Shown: piece after piece, positions 1 to 14,155 of the stretch | Layout: the number at the start of each line of letters is the position of its first letter | Numbering within the stretch: position 1 is the first letter of the stretch | Assembly (NCBI GenBank): GCA_030581615.1 | Contig: JAKTTT010000015.1 | Coordinates: 124,001 to 188,000, forward strand | Source: Alloascoidea africana | Taxonomy: Eukaryota > Ascomycota > Alloascoideomycetes > Alloascoideales > Alloascoideaceae | Direction of reading: 5' to 3' | Length of the DNA stretch: 64,000 nucleotides | Program-made: the position numbers and the translations under genes | The notes under the pieces: generated by a model | Told to the model about the DNA's origin: nothing | The model's input: only the letters and a program-made list of their open reading frames with translations | Database searches by the model: none

Positions 1-450
1 ATCAATTTCGCTCTGGTAAAGCTTCAACAATGCTTTGAACTCTTTAAGTTTCTTATCATTTTCCAATTTCTTAAACTCCTTGGTCTTTGTTGCTAGATGT
101 TTCCGACTCATAAGCGAGGCCTTTTGGTCCTCCACTATTTTTAAACCCTGCTTATCGAGTTGTTTCTGAAGCGTTGGCAGATCTATTTCCGCCCAAGTTT
201 GAAGTGCTTGTTCAAAAAGTGAATTGTCTTCGTTTGTACCATCAACGGTTTCTTCTCCTTCCTCGTCATGGTTATTATGGCTTAGATGGCCACGAGCTTC
301 CGAAGATGCGTTGCTGTCATCTCTTAAGCTATCCTCTACATCTCCAGTAGCTCCATTTTCAGGGTATAAAGTAGAGCTTTGGAACGAAACAGTTTTCTTG
401 GCGACTGTCCCACTAGGGCTAACCTTGGTGGTCAACGGATGCTCAGACAT
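1..450 (-). CDS. COY1: Coy1/CASP-like Golgi coiled-coil protein, N-terminal part
   Basis: The reading frame is open from the ATG at 450 to the left window edge (150 codons), so the gene is cut off and its C-terminal half is missing. Residues 1-65 are a polar, acidic, low-complexity leader. From about residue 75 it matches the conserved N-terminus of the CASP/Coy1 family: WAEIDLPTLQKQLDKQGLKI, then VEDQKASLMSRKHLATKTKE, then FKKLENDKKLKEFKALLKLY. Family members are tail-anchored Golgi coiled-coil proteins acting in intra-Golgi retrograde traffic; the transmembrane end lies outside the window. The start is the first ATG in frame. It is divergent from HAT2 across 222 bp. The CASP identity is strong; the choice of COY1 as orthologue is an inference from the fungal context. 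Confidence 0.85.
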   Translation of the reverse strand, partial: MSEHPLTTKVSPSGTVAKKTVSFQSSTLYPENGATGDVEDSLRDDSNASSEARGHLSHNNHDEEGEETVDGTNEDNSLFEQALQTWAEIDLPTLQKQLDKQGLKIVEDQKASLMSRKHLATKTKEFKKLENDKKLKEFKALLKLYQSEID

Positions 451-672
451 TAGCGGGAATTTAAAATGCAAACGCAATGAATTGAGATAAGAATTAGAAC
501 TTTGAGCTGAAACTTGGGAAGTTGTGGGGTGGTATCAAGACATCCATACACCCAACTCTTAACGGGCTGAGCGTATCATGGAGGGTAACCCAGACACCAA
601 GAGAAGAAGAGCGCTTCATATTTCAATTTCCCCAAGAGATCTCATCAAATCTTAGCATTTGACATTACTAGA

Positions 673-2155
<1,483 letters not shown>

Positions 2156-2190
2156 AAATGAAATTTATGTACCAAGTCCTCGATCTATAT

Positions 2191-4781
2191 CTATCTAATA
2201 TAAACCTTTCCTGTTGAGTCACCGCTACCACTAGCAATGAGGCTATAGTAATGATCTGCTCCGACATCCATTTCGGATTCAGTGCTATTGTTCCCATCAT
2301 ACCATGCGACACAACATACACCATCTGCAGCGGATGAGTCGTGCTCTTTTAATGTATAACTGGCCAGTCCATTTCTTGTAGACCATACAGTGACATAGCC
2401 ATCTCTATTTCCAGCAACAAGCTCTCCGCCCATAGGCGAAATAGCGATTGATTGGATCGGAGAAGGCCCTGCTTGGATTTCGTTCACCATAGAGCCAGAG
2501 ATTGGGTCAAAGTATCTCAAGGAGCCATCTGAGTAGGCTCCAACAACAAGATTGTCTATAGGAGAGAAGGCAATCTTGTTCACCTGCACTTGAGGAATTG
2601 TTTGGCGATGAATATTGAATGGTTTTTGCAAATTTGGCACATTTGCAAACGTTGACACCTCTTTACCCGTCTCAACATCAAAAAGTCGAATAGAGCCATC
2701 ATCAAAAGAGAGAACTGTCTGGCTCCCAGCACTTACAAACTTGACTCCTGTGGGAACGAGCATCGACCCATGTCTACCATTTGACCCATTGGCTTTACTA
2801 CTTTCAAACAGTGTGCTCTTGTGACCTTGCCTATTAACATCCCATAATTGTACTGTTCCATCGGACGAGGCTGAAGCCAACAATGTACCAGTCTCGCAGT
2901 AATCGATATCCAAAATCTCATCCGAATGTCCAGCCATCGAAGCAATAGAGTTCGTTGAAACTTGCCTATTCCATAGCTTCACGGTTGAGTCCTGTCCCGC
3001 CGAAATTAATGTCTCCAAGTTCCTTGCATATATCAAAGACGATATGAGTCCATAGTGCCCTCTAAAAGTAGCAACTGCTCTGTTTATATCGATGTCATTA
3101 TTTCTGTTCTGTGGCATTTGAAGATTCCAAATCTTGATTGTGCCATCATCACTAGCTGTGGCCACTTCATTTGAGGAAATGAATTCGACACATCTGATTG
3201 TATCTACATGGCCAAGGAGGGTCGCTCTCACATACCACTCACCATCTGTCTTTGCCAAGGGTGTCTCTCCGATCAAATCGAAAGGTTTATACCGATGCTC
3301 CATGGAGAGCTCATCTACACTCGAAATGATAGACTTCATTTTCGCAGATTTTTCCTCCTCTAACTTTGTGAGCTCTTCTTCGTCTTGTTGGTTCAACGAA
3401 GCCTCTTGCAACGTCTCGTTCAAGAGAACATCTGCAACTTGATTTGTAACTGAAGGAGAGGAGTGCGACTCCTCGGATCCATGGCCCATCAGCGACAGAC
3501 CCGCTCCTGAGGATGGAGAAGTGGGCGGTCCGAGACCACCAACTCCATCCTCTGTAGCCATAACGGCCTGGGGAGATTTGAGACTTTTTTCATGTTGGAA
3601 GCCAGAAGGTGAAGGGACACTGACCGGCGGAGGAGAAACACGCTTTTGCTTTTCCTTCTGGTGTTGCATTTCACGTTGTAATTCTCTTTCTTTTCCTCGT
3701 TCGGATAGCCTTCTCTGAACCTCTCGTAACCGTTCCTCATTCTTCAATTTTCGAATACTATTGTTATTGTTCCCATCAAACTCGGCATCTGCTCCCGATT
3801 CTACAGAAATGCTATTTGCCGATGCAGAAGCTGCAAGCTTGGCCTCAGCTTCTGGATACACCCAGTTGACGAGTGATTCTGCTATTCGCGGTGGCATTAG
3901 ATGCTCCGACTCTTGCCCAGGAGGTTGAAGTAGGTACATGACCTCTTGGATACATCTGAAATTTGAAGTGAGTATAGATTCAAAACCAACAAGTAGCGGC
4001 ATCGACATACGTTTCCAGGTATTGACGTGATTCAATTAGTGGGTTCAAATCAATCTCTGAAATTTTTTCTAATTCTTCGAGCTCCTTATTCAGCGTATCT
4101 GTTTTCAAAATCCTATTAGTTTGATCACAAAGAGAAGCATTACACATGCAATTTATACCATTTGATATGTTGAGAAGATAGCCTGTTGCATCTTCAACAA
4201 CGCTGGCCTCTGATCCAGATCCAACCCCATTTGTCCCCTTGGGAGAGCTTTTTGAGCTTTTCCTGTATATTCCAGATTAGTATAACAGTCCCTTAGGCGC
4301 CATTCAGACCATGACCAATATATACCCATTTGAAAGTTCGAGTTCTTTTTCAAAAGCCTCTATTCTCTTCTTATAGCTCTTGATTACCACTTGTAGCCCC
4401 CGCTTTTCTCCTTCCAGCTTTGCGATTCGCGACTAAATGCATAAAATGATTTTCTCAAAATAAGTCTTTATCCTGTATTTTCGCTTTTTTTTTTTTTTTT
4501 GAGCTTCTTACCTTCATCTCAGATCTTTCCAGTTCCCATTGAATTCGGTCCCGTTCATTCCTCTGTGCCTCTGATTGTAAATATCGCATAACCCCTATTT
4601 CAAACGTATCCATTTTCAGTTAGCCACGTTGAACACCAAAACTGCATTCCAAGCCTGACCAAGGTATCCTACCAGGAAGGGTATACTCAGCGTGAGGCTG
4701 GGTGGGAAGCATTTCAACCTGAGTATTGGACAGCGAGTTGTGTCCACTTGGACTACCCAAGTCTAGGTTTAGTGATACCAT
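2191..4781 (-). CDS. FAR8: Striatin-family WD40 scaffold (Far8-like), six exons
   Basis: Exons on the minus strand are 4781-4673, 4594-4512, 4432-4326, 4262-4159, 4098-4011 and 3955-2191, giving 751 aa. All five introns have GT-AG ends and the phases match. The N-terminus carries the striatin hallmark: YTLPGVMRYLQSEAQRNERD then RIQWELERSEMKSRIAKLEG (caveolin-binding/coiled-coil segment), continuing as a coiled coil. The middle is Ser/Pro/Gln-rich. The C-terminal half holds WD40 repeats starting at WYVRATLLGHVDTIRCVEFI. Striatins are the PP2A B'''-type scaffold of the STRIPAK (Far) complex, controlling cell fusion, cell-cycle arrest and septation signalling. S. cerevisiae Far8 lacks most of the repeats, so this is the fuller ancestral form. 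Five introns in one gene is rich for a yeast. The symbol is given by family, not proven orthology. Confidence 0.85.
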
Positions 4782-5354
4782 GTATGTACGGATGTTTTGG
4801 ATGACGACTACAGATAATTCACAATAATCAAGGAAAAGGAAAAGGAAAAGGGGATGGAGGAGTCAAATTACGATGGCAGGCAGGATTCAATATGCTTTCT
4901 GTTTCTATAGCATAGAAGCGGTTTTAAATAATGTTGAGTAATTCATAAATAAAATACCGTTTCTCTGGAGCTGCAGATTTCATCTTGATTTCAAAATAGT
5001 ACACATCCTTCAAAACACAAGAGCAAAATGGGAGAGCTTGCAATATGATGATCTAAATATTATCAAAGAAGATAGTTATACATTAAAGGAATGGTATAAA
5101 ATGGATCTATGCCATGTCGTAACTCAACAATCGTTCGTAAAATCAAAAGAAGAAAACAAAGACACCTTGAACATAACACAGAAAAGAGGCTATAAAAAAA
5201 GGCAGACAAAAGGGTCCAAGTTAGATTTTTTTTTAGTTCATACATTTTCTTATAAACCTTTCCATTTGAGGACAATCCATAACCGAACAGAAGAACATAT
5301 AAACGGAAAAAAAGAGCATATAGAACCAATAAATTCAAATTCATAATCATAGCG
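4782..5354. other. intergenic, 5' of striatin gene and 3' of copper-fist gene
   Basis: AT-rich stretch of 573 bp holding the striatin promoter and the copper-fist terminator. It has a short purine repeat of AAGGAAAAGG type near 4836-4852. I see no RNA gene or supported ORF; the open frames at 5038-5374 are AT-rich chance frames without family resemblance. Confidence 0.5.
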
Positions 5355-7212
5355 CTAAAAGCTGGTGCTCTCACAACATCCTCTCAGAGTTGTCTCAAGA
5401 GCAGATTGAAGATCTCTTTCAGATTCGCCATTTACTTGAGACTGTTCCGTTGGAACCGGGGATTCTTTGGAAGTTTGAATATCTTCTCTTTCTTGTTGTG
5501 AGTTGAACAACAACTTTTCGATTTCCAAGTCTCGAACTTGGCTTGCATTCCCTATACCTTGTCTCCTATTCAACTCGCATGCTATCCGGTCATCTATGTA
5601 TTCGTCATTCGTCATAGACCCTGTCATGTTGTTAAATCCACAAGACTCAACTGGACCAGAAGGATCAACAGAATCTATAACAGGACCAGTGGCAGGAGAG
5701 GAATTCGCAGCGGAATGGGAGTCTGAAGTAGAAGCAGCAGAAGCCAAAAGTTTGTCGAGCCCACCATGGACAAGGCATCCTTCACAGTTACAGTCATCCC
5801 CACAGCAACAGTTGTTGATATCTTGGACGTTTGCTGTGAAAACTTCATATAGTTCTGGCGAGCATTTGTTCCCATCAGACATTCCCTCTCTTTCATCCCG
5901 CAAATCGTCTTGATTTTCCCTTTGGATTTGCATTTGCATTTGCATTTGCATTTGAGGTTGGGGTTGCACAGCCATAGTCATATCTATGTTCGAATATATA
6001 GAATTCCTCAAAACACTTTCAGGAGAACGAGCAAGTGCAGGTTCTTTCCTACCACCACAGCAACCTCCATTTGTTTGCGACGATTGCAATACTCTGTTCA
6101 GATTGTTATCTTCTATACCGAGCAACCGGTCGAGGTTTATCAGTTCGGTGTCTATTATAAAATCTGGATCAGAGACAGAGGCACCTGTAGATGACGGATT
6201 AGGGGTAGTTCCAGAGGTGGTAACCTGGGGCATATTATCAAGTTGATAATTATGGGGGAAATCATCCAAGGAAAAGATAAAATTTTGGTCAACATTTGAA
6301 TCAGTGGTTCTAATTTTCCTCCTTGTTCTGTTGGTTGTTTTTCTGATTCCTAGTTCGAACTGTGAATGGGTATTTGCACCATTGCTATCAATATTGTTTG
6401 TGCTAATTTCTGTGGTCCAGTTTCCATCACTTACACCATTAGCTGTTTCAAGTAAGCTTTCCATTGATGAGTGTGAATGGGTGCTGGAGAAAGTGGGTGT
6501 TGACGTGTAAGAAGAGGGGGAGTCGATCAGACCAATATTCATGCTCATATTAATGTCCATCGCTGAGTTCATCATAGGTATTGATATCTTGGTGTCTTCC
6601 CCTCCACCACAGCATCTCATACACGGGGAATTTCGTATCTGTCGTCGGTCATTATTATTTGCTTTTTCACTTCGGAAAACTTTCCTTTCTGTGGTAATCG
6701 AATCCTCCTGATCGCTTGGTACTCTTACACTTGTATTTTGCTTTGGATCAAAGGCCATAAACACCAAATCGTTGTGTTTCCCCCTTTTTCTTTTTAGCTT
6801 TACCTTTGTCGAAGGCATAAAGGCCTTGCCGATCCCAGTTCCGTTTGTGGTCGTGGGTACTTTGTTAAGAGCTCGAATAGTCGCTAGTAAACGTTCATGA
6901 TCCTTTGGTGTCGTATAACCACATCTACAACCTTTTTTAACACAAGATGAGGTGAAATTTGAGTCTGTTGGAGTAGCCGGAGAGGATGGCTCCTCTTTTT
7001 TGAGATGTGGCACCATGTTCATATTTAGACTCATATTAGTTTTGTGATCAGGACAAACGACCGTCAATTTTCCACCCGTAGTGGCTGCAAAATGCTTTGC
7101 GGAAGACTTTAGGTTGATGATGGACTCTCTTCTTGCTTTCATATTTGCACTTTGCTTCATGTTGGAGCAGGTAGCCGATCCGGTGCGTGAGCAACAGGAG
7201 GCAGCATTTGTT

Positions 7213-7243
<31 letters not shown>

Positions 7244-7574
7244 TGATTGTAGAGCTGGAGCTGCTAGAGTTGTTAGAGCTGGAACAGCAGCACCCAGGTT
7301 GCACATTTTGATCATTGGTGACGGACTCAGTCTGATTCGTAGAGGTTTCTTCGGCAGCACTGGAGGCCTTCTTTCGGCGGCCTGTTTCCTTCACAATGCT
7401 AACATTTCTTGGGTTTAGATCAGCAAGGGCCACGACCCTATAGTTATTGCCAGTGCTGGGTCTTCCTCTTTGCCGTACCTGGAGCAGAGGCCGCGTCGTG
7501 TGGGCACAGCTGCTGGACCTGTGGCCGCGTATACACTGGATGCAAGAGTATTTCTCGCCATCCACCAATATCAT
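5355..7574 (-). CDS. copper-fist transcription factor (Ace1/Haa1/Cuf1 family)
   Basis: 739 aa from the ATG at 7574. The frame runs further upstream, but the copper fist must be N-terminal and begins exactly here: MILVDGEKYSCIQCIRGHRS then SSCAHTTRPLLQVRQRGRPS. Zinc ligands C11, C14, C23 and H25 and the minor-groove RGRP (36-39) are all present, so DNA binding should be intact. Further on there are four Cys clusters: KGCRCGY, CMRCCGGG, NGGCCGGR and CCCGDDCNCEGCLVHGG; the last is the CxCxxxCxCxxCxxH copper-cluster type used by Ace1, Cuf1 and Haa1. The rest is Ser/Asn-rich activator-like sequence with SG and QM repeats made by hexanucleotide repeats. Members control copper detoxification, copper uptake or weak-acid response; which role applies here cannot be told from sequence. 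No intron. Confidence 0.9.
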
Positions 7575-7880
7575 CTCGGTCTCGGTCTCACGTTCACTCT
7601 GGGCACGGAGAGAAGGGAGTCGGCTCCAGCTACAGGCATCTTTGTGCCCTTCAGCGCTAGGGTGGACGAGCAAATAAAAACTGCCGCTTCGGGAAACTGC
7701 CGCTCTGGGAGGCCCGTGCCACGTGGCTCGGGCCGCTCTCAGGGCAGAGCACTCGATACTCGGTACTCGGCACTCGACACTCGGGGCACTCAACTCGGGG
7801 CTTTGTTTTCTGTCTATACATTACGTAGGCCAAACACAAAAGGGAAACACAAAAATGAGACTAACTAGTGCAGAACATGA
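7575..7880. repeat. promoter of copper-fist gene with degenerate ACTCGG tandem repeat
   Basis: A GC-rich block of about 306 bp between the PGI1 stop and the copper-fist start. Positions 7747-7802 hold about eight imperfect copies of a 7-base C-ACTCGR unit (CACTCGA, TACTCGG, TACTCGG, CACTCGA, CACTCGG and so on). The repeat lies in the upstream frame of the copper-fist gene, which explains the spurious Cys/Pro/Arg N-terminal extension there. A CCACGTGG E-box-like site is at 7718-7725. Confidence 0.55.
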
Positions 7881-10775
<2,895 letters not shown>

Positions 10776-11066
10776 TCAACCGAAAATGGCGGCGCTTAGC
10801 AGCGCAATGACTCCAAGAGCAGCCAGGGCAACATTAGGCCGCGAGGCCGCATCGATAGACGTAGAGTTTGAGACGGTATCGTTAGAAACCGTGGAATTTG
10901 TGATTGAGGCTTCAGGGGTAACGGGTCCAGTGCCATTTGCGGTCCAAGTGCCGTCGTCAACTAGAAGTGAGGTGACTGTAGAGGTGTCGAAATGAGTATC
11001 AACCATAGTGAGAGTAGTGGCAGCAGACGCCGCGGAGGCGGTTAAGAGCAGGGTAGAAAGCTTCAT
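10776..11066 (-). CDS. small secreted Ser/Thr-rich protein, probable GPI-anchored wall protein
   Basis: 96 aa. Residues 1-16 are a signal peptide (MKLSTLLLTASAASAA). The body is Thr/Ser/Val-rich with four N-glycosylation sequons: NGT at 44, NST at 57, NDT at 62 and NST at 67. The last 19 residues (NVALAALGVIALLSAAIFG) are a hydrophobic tail ending without charged residues, with small residues (DAAS) just upstream as a possible omega site, as expected for GPI attachment. There is no catalytic domain, so it is probably a structural or adhesive mannoprotein. I do not recognise a specific family. A TATAAGAA-like motif lies about 80-90 bp upstream. Confidence 0.7.
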   Translation of the reverse strand: MKLSTLLLTASAASAATTLTMVDTHFDTSTVTSLLVDDGTWTANGTGPVTPEASITNSTVSNDTVSNSTSIDAASRPNVALAALGVIALLSAAIFG

Positions 11067-11982
11067 TTAGACACTGGCCAAGAGAATGAAATTGAAGCGG
11101 AGTGGTGATAGAGAAGGTGGACTGGAAATAGGAGAAAAGGTTCGGTTCTTATACCAACCTTTCTCTCTGATCCTGATTCATGACTCCCCATCCCCCCTTC
11201 TTCTTCGTGCCAGCGGGATACACATTATAGAGTCAAACCGAACAGAGAACGGAAATAGGTCTCATATTAGATTTGATATTTATTGCCGAGGTGTTACGAC
11301 CTGCAAGTCCATTCCAGCCAGCCTGTTTGAGGTCCCTATCGTTTCAGACCTTCTGTTGCAAAGCAATCGTTGCGTTACAGGAAGATCCACTGCCTCTACT
11401 CCCTAGCCACCTTTTTAACCAGTAATTCGTTGCAAAAAGAAAACGATGCCAGTTTCAATTAATTAATAGAGCTACGGTTCTGTCTAGTCTGATACCGTAT
11501 GTCCGATCTCACCCTGAATAGTAAGCAATACAGGAACCTGTAAAGGTTGTGTCCACAAATAAAGCAAATCTTTTAGGTCAAATTCCCCTGGTGTCTTAAG
11601 ACCTATTTCATCTTCTCCCTCTGGCTTAATTCAATGTTGCGCTCAACTTTTTGACTTTTTAGTTTCTGTGTTTCCACTTTATTGGTGGTACTGGAGAGCA
11701 CAAACACAAACACATAGTTTGGGGTCAACTTAGACTCCACGTATCTGTTTCCCAAATTTCACTGCAAAATACAAATAAGAAACAAGTAAAAAATAAATGA
11801 ATCTACTTTACACGGTATCATCCTCTACAAAATTAGTTTGTGTATAGTCTTTATTGACATTTTGAAAAAAGCGTGCGGCTTGTCATCTTTTCCGGGTAAT
11901 TCACTCAAACAACAGAACAACCTGGACGGTGAAAAAAAAAAATTGTGAAGAAACTTTGGATACAAGCATCCAAAAACTCATA
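11067..11982. promoter_or_regulatory. divergent promoter between small wall-protein gene and PUF6
   Basis: 0.9 kb serving two genes that point away from each other. The part near the wall-protein gene holds TATAAGAA (minus strand, about 11145-11153). The PUF6 side is AT-rich with an A-run immediately before the ATG at 11983. No other feature was recognised. Confidence 0.4.
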
Positions 11983-13986
11983 ATGGCACCTGGAAAATCC
12001 AAGAGGGGAGCAGTTTCTGTGGAGCCTGCTAATAAACGAAAGGCTAATGGATCTCTTAAGCAATCCAACCAGGTTAAAAAAGCCAAAGTCGTGAAAAAAC
12101 AGTCTAATCGTGTTCAAGAGTCGAGCGATGATGATGATGAGATGGATATCGGTAGCGAAGAAGAGAGTGGACCAGAAAATTTCAGCTCAAGCGATGAGTC
12201 TGGATCCGATTCTGACTCTGGAGACAGTTCAGCCTCTGGTTCTGAAGAAGAGGACGAAGATGAACTAGACACAGGGGATTATATAGCTGTTAATTCAGAC
12301 TCAGATTCAGACGAAAAGAAAGATTCAGAAACAGCAGAAAAAGATGAGAATAAGAAAACGTCCAAAGAGCAGCACGCGGAGCAGAAGAAACTTCGGGATG
12401 AAAGAAAATTGGCCAAACGAAATGGTGCAAAGATTCAAAGGATTAAATTCATATGGGAAAAGCTCCGGGTGAAAGAGAAAATGCCCGCAGAACTACGAAA
12501 GAAACTCGTGACTGAAATCTGGGAAGAAGCTCATGATGCTATTCAAGATCTTGTTTTAAAACACGATTCTTCCAGAGTGATTCAAACCATTTTCAAGTAT
12601 GGAGATAAGAAGATGAGAGCAGACATCACAGAAGCACTTAAAGGATGTTATTATCAGCTAGCGTTAAGCAGTTATGGGAAATACTTACTCGTTAAACTTC
12701 TACATTATGGAACCAACGATCTCAGACAACAGGTTTATAATGAACTACACGGGAAATTTCGGAAACTCATGAGACATAAAGAAGGCGCTTATGTGATTGA
12801 GGATGCTTACAGAGATTACTCCACCGCAGCCCAAAGAAAACAAATTATCAGAGAGTTTTACGGATCTCGATTTGCAATGTTTAAAGAGGAAGGAAAGGAT
12901 AAAACAATTGAGCAAATCTGTGCTGATAACCTTGATCAGAGAAATATCATTATGAAAAATTTAAAAGAAACCCTGACAAGTGCGGTGAATAAAGGTTCTA
13001 TGGGTTTCACTATAATTCACGCTGTTCTATTGGAATACGTCAAGGTTATGAATGCCACCGAGCGTTCTGAACTTGTTGAGTTGATTGAAGAGCAATTTGC
13101 AGAAATCGTACACACAAGTGAAGGTTCACAAGCAGCATGTCGTCTACTGGCATTGGCCACTCCAAAGGAACGAAAACATTTGATAAAACCACTAAGAGCA
13201 TTTGCACAAGATTTAATCAAAGATGATTTTGGCTACACTGTGCTTATTACCCTTTTCGATGTTGTCGATGACACAGTTTTAACCACAAAGGCATTCCTTC
13301 CGGAAATAAAAGATGAGCTACCGGAACTAATAGTTCACAAATCAGCTCGAAGGCCATTGTTATATCTACTATGTGGCTTGACTCCTCGATACTTTGCCCC
13401 TCATCTAATAGAGCAATTTGAACTGTATCACAAACTCAGTGAAGCAACCTCTAAAAAGGATAGAGGCGCAAGACACGCAGAATTGAAAAAGAAGTTCTCA
13501 CCCGCTATCATCACTGCAATACTCAACGATCCTTTAACAATTTTGAAGGAGAATATTGGTGCTCAGTTCATCGCTGAAGCATTGTTATATGCTGATTATG
13601 AAACTCCCGAGCAAAAACTTGGTGTATTTGAGGTCATTGCAGAATGCTTTAAAGGAGACCCTAGCGATGAGGAACATCTAATTACACAACCTTTTGCACA
13701 GCGAATGCTGAGAACACTGATCCAGGAAGGTCATTGGAACAACAAGGAGAAGAAAGTTGTCAAGGTGGAGAGTAACACTGAAATCAAAAATTCCTTTGCT
13801 GACATTTTTGAAAAAGTTATAGAGGATAACCTTCTTCAATGGGCTACGGGACCAGGTTCTCTAGTTGTTGTTTCAATAGCTGAGAAGAATGGGAAATTAC
13901 CCAAAATGCTAAAATCCCATAAAAAAGACCTTGCAAAGGCAGGCAAAAACGGGAATAAAGGTTCTCTCATTCTATCGGATCTTTAA
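11983..13986 (+). CDS. PUF6: Puf6, pumilio-repeat ribosome-biogenesis and mRNA-binding protein
   Basis: 667 aa, close to S. cerevisiae Puf6 (656 aa). The start at 11983 (MAPGKSKRGA) matches the family; the frame can be read 18 codons further up only from a GTG. Residues 1-130 are basic patches followed by Asp/Glu/Ser-rich stretches. From about 140 comes the Puf6-specific core: KRIKFIWEKLRVKEKMPAEL-type segment, VLKHDSSRVIQTIFKYGDKK, LSSYGKYLLVKLLHYG, LRKLMRHKEGAYVIEDAYRD, and later GSQAACRLLALATPKERKHL. These are the atypical Puf repeats of the Puf6/Puf-A family, which bind structured RNA in 7S pre-rRNA processing and 60S assembly, and ASH1 mRNA in baker's yeast. The Lys-rich C-terminus is also typical. 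Tandem with VPS3, 169 bp apart. Confidence 0.95.
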   Translation: MAPGKSKRGAVSVEPANKRKANGSLKQSNQVKKAKVVKKQSNRVQESSDDDDEMDIGSEEESGPENFSSSDESGSDSDSGDSSASGSEEEDEDELDTGDYIAVNSDSDSDEKKDSETAEKDENKKTSKEQHAEQKKLRDERKLAKRNGAKIQRIKFIWEKLRVKEKMPAELRKKLVTEIWEEAHDAIQDLVLKHDSSRVIQTIFKYGDKKMRADITEALKGCYYQLALSSYGKYLLVKLLHYGTNDLRQQVYNELHGKFRKLMRHKEGAYVIEDAYRDYSTAAQRKQIIREFYGSRFAMFKEEGKDKTIEQICADNLDQRNIIMKNLKETLTSAVNKGSMGFTIIHAVLLEYVKVMNATERSELVELIEEQFAEIVHTSEGSQAACRLLALATPKERKHLIKPLRAFAQDLIKDDFGYTVLITLFDVVDDTVLTTKAFLPEIKDELPELIVHKSARRPLLYLLCGLTPRYFAPHLIEQFELYHKLSEATSKKDRGARHAELKKKFSPAIITAILNDPLTILKENIGAQFIAEALLYADYETPEQKLGVFEVIAECFKGDPSDEEHLITQPFAQRMLRTLIQEGHWNNKEKKVVKVESNTEIKNSFADIFEKVIEDNLLQWATGPGSLVVVSIAEKNGKLPKMLKSHKKDLAKAGKNGNKGSLILSDL

Positions 13987-14155
13987 TCATAAATAATTGT
14001 TGTCATTAAAACATAGAAATCAAGTTATTTGTATAAAACGAGGTAAAAGAAACGTAGTAACTGGGTAGAACCAATCTGTGGGAGAGAGGGAATAAACTCA
14101 CCTCCAGCACTACCCATTCTTCCAGCCACCACCATCTCTTCCCACATCCTCCAAA

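Noticed and set aside
11929-11982. N-terminal extension of PUF6 (KKKNCEETLDTSIQKLI).
   Set aside because: It can only start at GTG, and the family N-terminus begins at the ATG at 11983.
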